NCBI GenBank assembly: GCA_016191555.1
Contig: JACPVX010000041.1
Coordinates: 1 to 64,000, forward strand
Source: Bacteroidota bacterium
GTDB taxonomy: Bacteria > Bacteroidota > Bacteroidia > Cytophagales > Cyclobacteriaceae
Direction of reading: 5' to 3'
Length of the DNA: 64,000 nt
The notes under the pieces were generated by a model, which was given only the letters and a program-made list of their open reading frames with translations, made no database searches and was not told the origin of the DNA. The position numbers and the translations under genes were made by a program. Each line of letters starts with the position of its first letter. Within the stretch, counting starts at the first letter, position 1. Positions 61,604-64,000 of this stretch are shown one piece after another.

Positions 61604-62083
61604 TTAGTTTTGTGATTGATACGTTACGATGTCAATACCTATTCCATTTGGATCAACGATTGCAAAATGTCGATCGCCCCACGGCTCATCACGCAATGGG
61701 ATGGCAATGGGTATCTTCCTTTCTTTCATTTGTTGATACACTTCATCCACATGATCGACCTCGATTGTTAAGTAAGCTCCTTTTCCGCTAAACGGAGATT
61801 GAAACAAGGGCTGCTGACTTTCATGATGTGGCAAAAGAAAGCTAATTTGATCGGTGCCATCTTTTGCTTTCAACAAAAGATAAAAGTCGTTTTCGAATAC
61901 AACTTCTATCTTCAAAACTTCTGTATAAAACGATTTAGTCTCTTTCAACTTAGAGGTGATAAATCCCGCATTCATTTTGATAGATTTCATTTGGTTTTGT
62001 GCCCCAGCGGAACAAATCATTGCGCAAAGAAGCGCGGCAACAATTCCTAAAAACAGAATCCACTTTCTCATACTTCGCTTCAA
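61604..62083 (-). CDS. VOC family protein with a predicted signal peptide
   Basis: A 159-residue VOC-type protein. The core from about residue 37 (NAGFITSKLKETKSFYTEVLKIEVVF) with DPNGIGIDIVTY is a normal single-domain VOC fold. Unusually a hydrophobic leader (MRKWILFLGIVAALLCAMIC) precedes it, which would export or anchor it. A start at the internal Met around residue 32 would give the usual cytoplasmic form. It overlaps the GyrI-like gene by 4 nt, which supports the upstream start. Confidence 0.8.
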   Translation of the reverse strand: MKRSMRKWILFLGIVAALLCAMICSAGAQNQMKSIKMNAGFITSKLKETKSFYTEVLKIEVVFENDFYLLLKAKDGTDQISFLLPHHESQQPLFQSPFSGKGAYLTIEVDHVDEVYQQMKERKIPIAIPLRDEPWGDRHFAIVDPNGIGIDIVTYQSQN

Positions 62084-62541
62084 TTAATTCCCATTTGGAT
62101 TTCCGTAACGTTGGCTTCCGGATTGACAAAATCAGCATTGATATACAACTCACGCGTAATGCCTGTCGGTTGTAGTTGGTGTTGTTGCATAAATTCCATT
62201 AAGATGCCATAGCTTTTTGGGATCTCATGCCAGGCGCCTTGGTGCAAAAGCGAAACACATTTAAAATCTTCGGTGCGCTTCAAATGAAATGCGCCATCAT
62301 AATCTGTCGGAATGGAAGCCGTTGGCAAACAAACTTCGAGTGTAAAGGGCTTGGTTTCATCGCCCATAAATCCGAAGTAGTGCCAATGGATGGGACCGGA
62401 AGGATGGAGATCCAGTCGCACGCTCTCTTTAAAAAGATCCTTCGCCACCGGCACTTGATTGATCAAATCGCTGATCTTCACTTCGGCACGATGAAACAAA
62501 AAGTTGATGGGTTTGATTTTTTTAATGATGGGCTGATTCAT
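62080..62541 (-). CDS. GyrI-like small-molecule binding domain protein
   Basis: A 153-residue single-domain GyrI-like protein: the ligand-pocket region SGPIHWHYFGFMGDETKPF, TLEVCLPTASI and the later LLHQGAWHEIPKSYGIL. Its stop overlaps the VOC start. Similar to the GyrI-like gene at 33762 in family but not closely in sequence. Role unknown; may bind hydrophobic or toxic small molecules. Confidence 0.8.
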   Translation of the reverse strand: MNQPIIKKIKPINFLFHRAEVKISDLINQVPVAKDLFKESVRLDLHPSGPIHWHYFGFMGDETKPFTLEVCLPTASIPTDYDGAFHLKRTEDFKCVSLLHQGAWHEIPKSYGILMEFMQQHQLQPTGITRELYINADFVNPEANVTEIQMGIN

Positions 62542-62590
62542 AGTTATTTGTTTTATGTGGACGATTTAGTTTCTGATTAGCGACTCACGG

Positions 62591-62935
62591 CTAAATGAAA
62601 AAAGTGAAAGCGAAGATGATAGCGAGATGCACCAAAACAATTGCCGGTGCCAATGCCTCTTTGGGTTCGCGGGCACGTACGTGCGATAACACCGCTCCGA
62701 TTAAAATAACGGATGAGAGAATAATCGCGATCAAGCGTGTAGGTTCAATTAATAAACCGATTGCTGTAGCAATTTCACCAAAGCCGACTAACTTCATAAA
62801 CCACATCGGGTAACCTAGCCGCTGAAAGAGTTCTACTTTATCTTTCTTGCTGATGATTTTGACAAAGCCAAAAATAAATGACGGGGCCGCCATCGCGAGA
62901 ATTAGAAGCCAGAAAATAATAATTTTGATTTCCAT
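62591..62935 (-). CDS. DoxX family membrane protein
   Basis: A 114-residue DoxX-like protein with four transmembrane helices (about 5-23, 42-62, 68-86, 93-112): MWFMKLVGFGEIATAIGLLI is typical. It begins the minus-strand cassette (DoxX, GyrI-like, VOC, small protein, SRPBCC). Its upstream region contains the CCCTATGTCAG repeats shared with the divergent OmpA-family gene. Confidence 0.87.
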   Translation of the reverse strand: MEIKIIIFWLLILAMAAPSFIFGFVKIISKKDKVELFQRLGYPMWFMKLVGFGEIATAIGLLIEPTRLIAIILSSVILIGAVLSHVRAREPKEALAPAIVLVHLAIIFAFTFFI

Positions 62936-62965
62936 GGATTAATTTTTTATCAAATCAACCTATGC

Positions 62966-63039
62966 GCCCTGTCAGCCCTATGTCAGCAGAAAAAAATAAT
63001 TGTATTATTTTTCGGGTGTTAGTGACAACCCTATGTCAG
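62966..63039. repeat. Repeated CCCTATGTCAG sites between divergent genes
   Basis: The word CCCTATGTCAG occurs at 62976-62986 and 63029-63039, 53 nt apart (about five helical turns), with a partial copy GCCCTGTCAG at 62966-62975. They lie between the DoxX gene (minus) and the OmpA-family gene (plus), where a shared regulator could bind. Direct repeats only; no protein is identified. Confidence 0.45.
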
Positions 63040-63147
63040 GAGTTACCTGAAATGTAGCAAAGGAGGGCAGAAAAGACTCGCCTTTTTTTCTAATTTGGAA
63101 TTAGCAGGCGTCTTTGTAACTTGAGATCACAGTCTTATTCCTTAGAT

Positions 63148-63984
63148 ATGAAACTAACTACCACCTGTCTTTTTCTGTTCGTTGTGACTTGGAGTTTTTC
63201 GCAGTCGGATGTTGAAGGCTCCCAAGATCATCCACTATTCCCCACCCGAATCCCGGGCTACTATATTGAAACCTATGAGGCCAGTGATTTCAGCGTGGGA
63301 ACGTTTCGGAATGCAAAAGGAGAAGACATCCAAGTTAGTGGTAAGAAAACAACTATCACCTATCGCCTGAAGCCCGGATCAAAAGCAGCTAGCTCCCCCT
63401 ATATCACCTTAAATTTTCAAGCGGCTGCAAAAAAACTAAAACCAATTGTGGAATATTTGCAAGATGGCAATGGCCGCTTTGATGCCGAAATCAAGAATTC
63501 GACTGCTGATTCGTGGATTTCAGTTTCTTCTTACCTCGGTGAAGGAACCCCGGAATTAACCGAAACCTACATTCTGGTTATAGTAGAAAAATCATTGATG
63601 GATCAAGTTATTTCGGCAGCCGATATATCGTCCAATATCAAAAGTTCCGGACATGTTGCCCTTTATATTCTGTTCGATACGGGTCTGGCCACTATTAAAT
63701 CCGAATCAAAAAATGGTATTGAACAAATTGCCTTAACATTAAAAAAAGATCCAGCGCTAAAAGTGTTTATTGTTGGGCACACCGACAATCAAGGAAATTT
63801 CGAGTCGAATCTGAAACTTTCTGTAGATAGAGCCAATGCCGTTGTTTTGGCGTTAACCTCTCAATTTGGTATTCCGGCAAGCCAACTTGTATCGAAAGGT
63901 GTAGGTTCGTTGTGCCCGGTTTCCACTAATGAAACTGAGGAAGGTAGAAAACAAAACAGAAGGGTGGAGTTAGTGAAGATGTAA
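63148..63984 (+). CDS. OmpA family protein
   Basis: About 278 residues from the ATG at 63148, which opens a signal peptide (MKLTTTCLFLFVVTWSFSQ). The N-terminal part (to about 165) is a family-specific periplasmic or surface region. The C-terminal OmpA domain (about 170-278) has the peptidoglycan-binding pattern IVGHTDNQGNFESNLKLSVDRA and KGVGSLCPVSTNETEEGRKQNRRVEL (split here). It anchors the outer membrane to the cell wall. The upstream TTG start at 63121 is not used. The gene ends 16 nt before the window edge. Confidence 0.92.
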   Translation: MKLTTTCLFLFVVTWSFSQSDVEGSQDHPLFPTRIPGYYIETYEASDFSVGTFRNAKGEDIQVSGKKTTITYRLKPGSKAASSPYITLNFQAAAKKLKPIVEYLQDGNGRFDAEIKNSTADSWISVSSYLGEGTPELTETYILVIVEKSLMDQVISAADISSNIKSSGHVALYILFDTGLATIKSESKNGIEQIALTLKKDPALKVFIVGHTDNQGNFESNLKLSVDRANAVVLALTSQFGIPASQLVSKGVGSLCPVSTNETEEGRKQNRRVELVKM

Positions 63985-64000
63985 ACGTTGCTGACTTTTG

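Noticed and set aside
1-64000. CRISPR array, prophage, transposon or integron
   Set aside because: No regularly spaced repeats, transposase, integrase or phage structural genes were seen.

Overview
The window comes from a member of the Bacteroidota, most likely Cytophagales (Cyclobacteriaceae or Cytophagaceae-like). The evidence is the promoter style (TTTG and TAnnTTTG boxes), the near absence of Shine-Dalgarno sequences, and the gene families: GLPGLI, DUF2480, DUF2911, DUF4249, TonB receptors with a carboxypeptidase-regulatory prefix, TPR histidine kinases and permease-prefix-domain ABC permeases. It looks like ordinary chromosome. I found no transposase, phage gene, integrase or CRISPR array. 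I assign genus-level names to nothing; gene families were recognised from protein sequence alone.

Layout. 1-677: a strong minus-strand promoter whose transcript leaves the left edge, probably an rRNA operon leader. 678-4209 (minus): housekeeping run rpmH, rnpA, S41 protease, tsaB, DUF2480. 4368-9307 (minus): M16 protease, adenosine kinase-like PfkB kinase, glycerophosphodiester phosphodiesterase. 9414-15384: GLPGLI protein and outer-membrane barrel protein divergent from an OmpR-type two-component pair. 15430-18213: MFS transporter plus cytoplasmic trehalase. 18242-21907: a DUF2911 lipoprotein and a TonB receptor fused to a DUF4249 domain. 21926-22000: tRNA-Val(GAC). 22153-33645: a TPR kinase, then many small redox and electrophile-stress genes (CDGSH protein, OsmC, nitroreductase, two pirins, NADP oxidoreductase-like, a DJ-1/hydrolase fusion, HxlR, DUF1801, GlxA-type regulator). 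33762-36749: a plus-strand cassette of small GyrI-like, DUF1801, DoxX, VOC and SRPBCC proteins. 36843-42958: M20 peptidase, TetR-SDR operon with a matched operator pair, DUF1569, an Lnt-like membrane nitrilase and a Crp/Fnr regulator. 43006-47156 and 55054-60618: two PadR-controlled loci with three large permeases carrying permease prefix domain 2. 47265-54757: TIGR04222/glycine-rich-domain protein, DUF2167, HD protein and two orphan histidine kinases. 54792-54995: a histidine-kinase remnant. 60903-62935 (minus): a second DoxX/GyrI/VOC/SRPBCC cassette. 63148-63984: OmpA-family protein.

How the parts fit. Most genes sit in short operons, each with a one-component regulator (PadR, TetR, HxlR, Crp, GlxA) or a histidine kinase. 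The most informative points are: (i) a 19-bp operator repeated as an inverted copy (18/19) upstream of tetR and the SDR gene; (ii) the TonB-receptor/DUF4249 fusion with a lipobox-like Cys at the junction; (iii) the exported DJ-1/alpha-beta-hydrolase fusion divergent from hxlR; (iv) two cassettes built from the same small-protein families; (v) two adjacent permeases with nearly identical prefix domains but divergent bodies and no ATPase gene nearby. I did not find a clear, wholly new defence or mobile system here.
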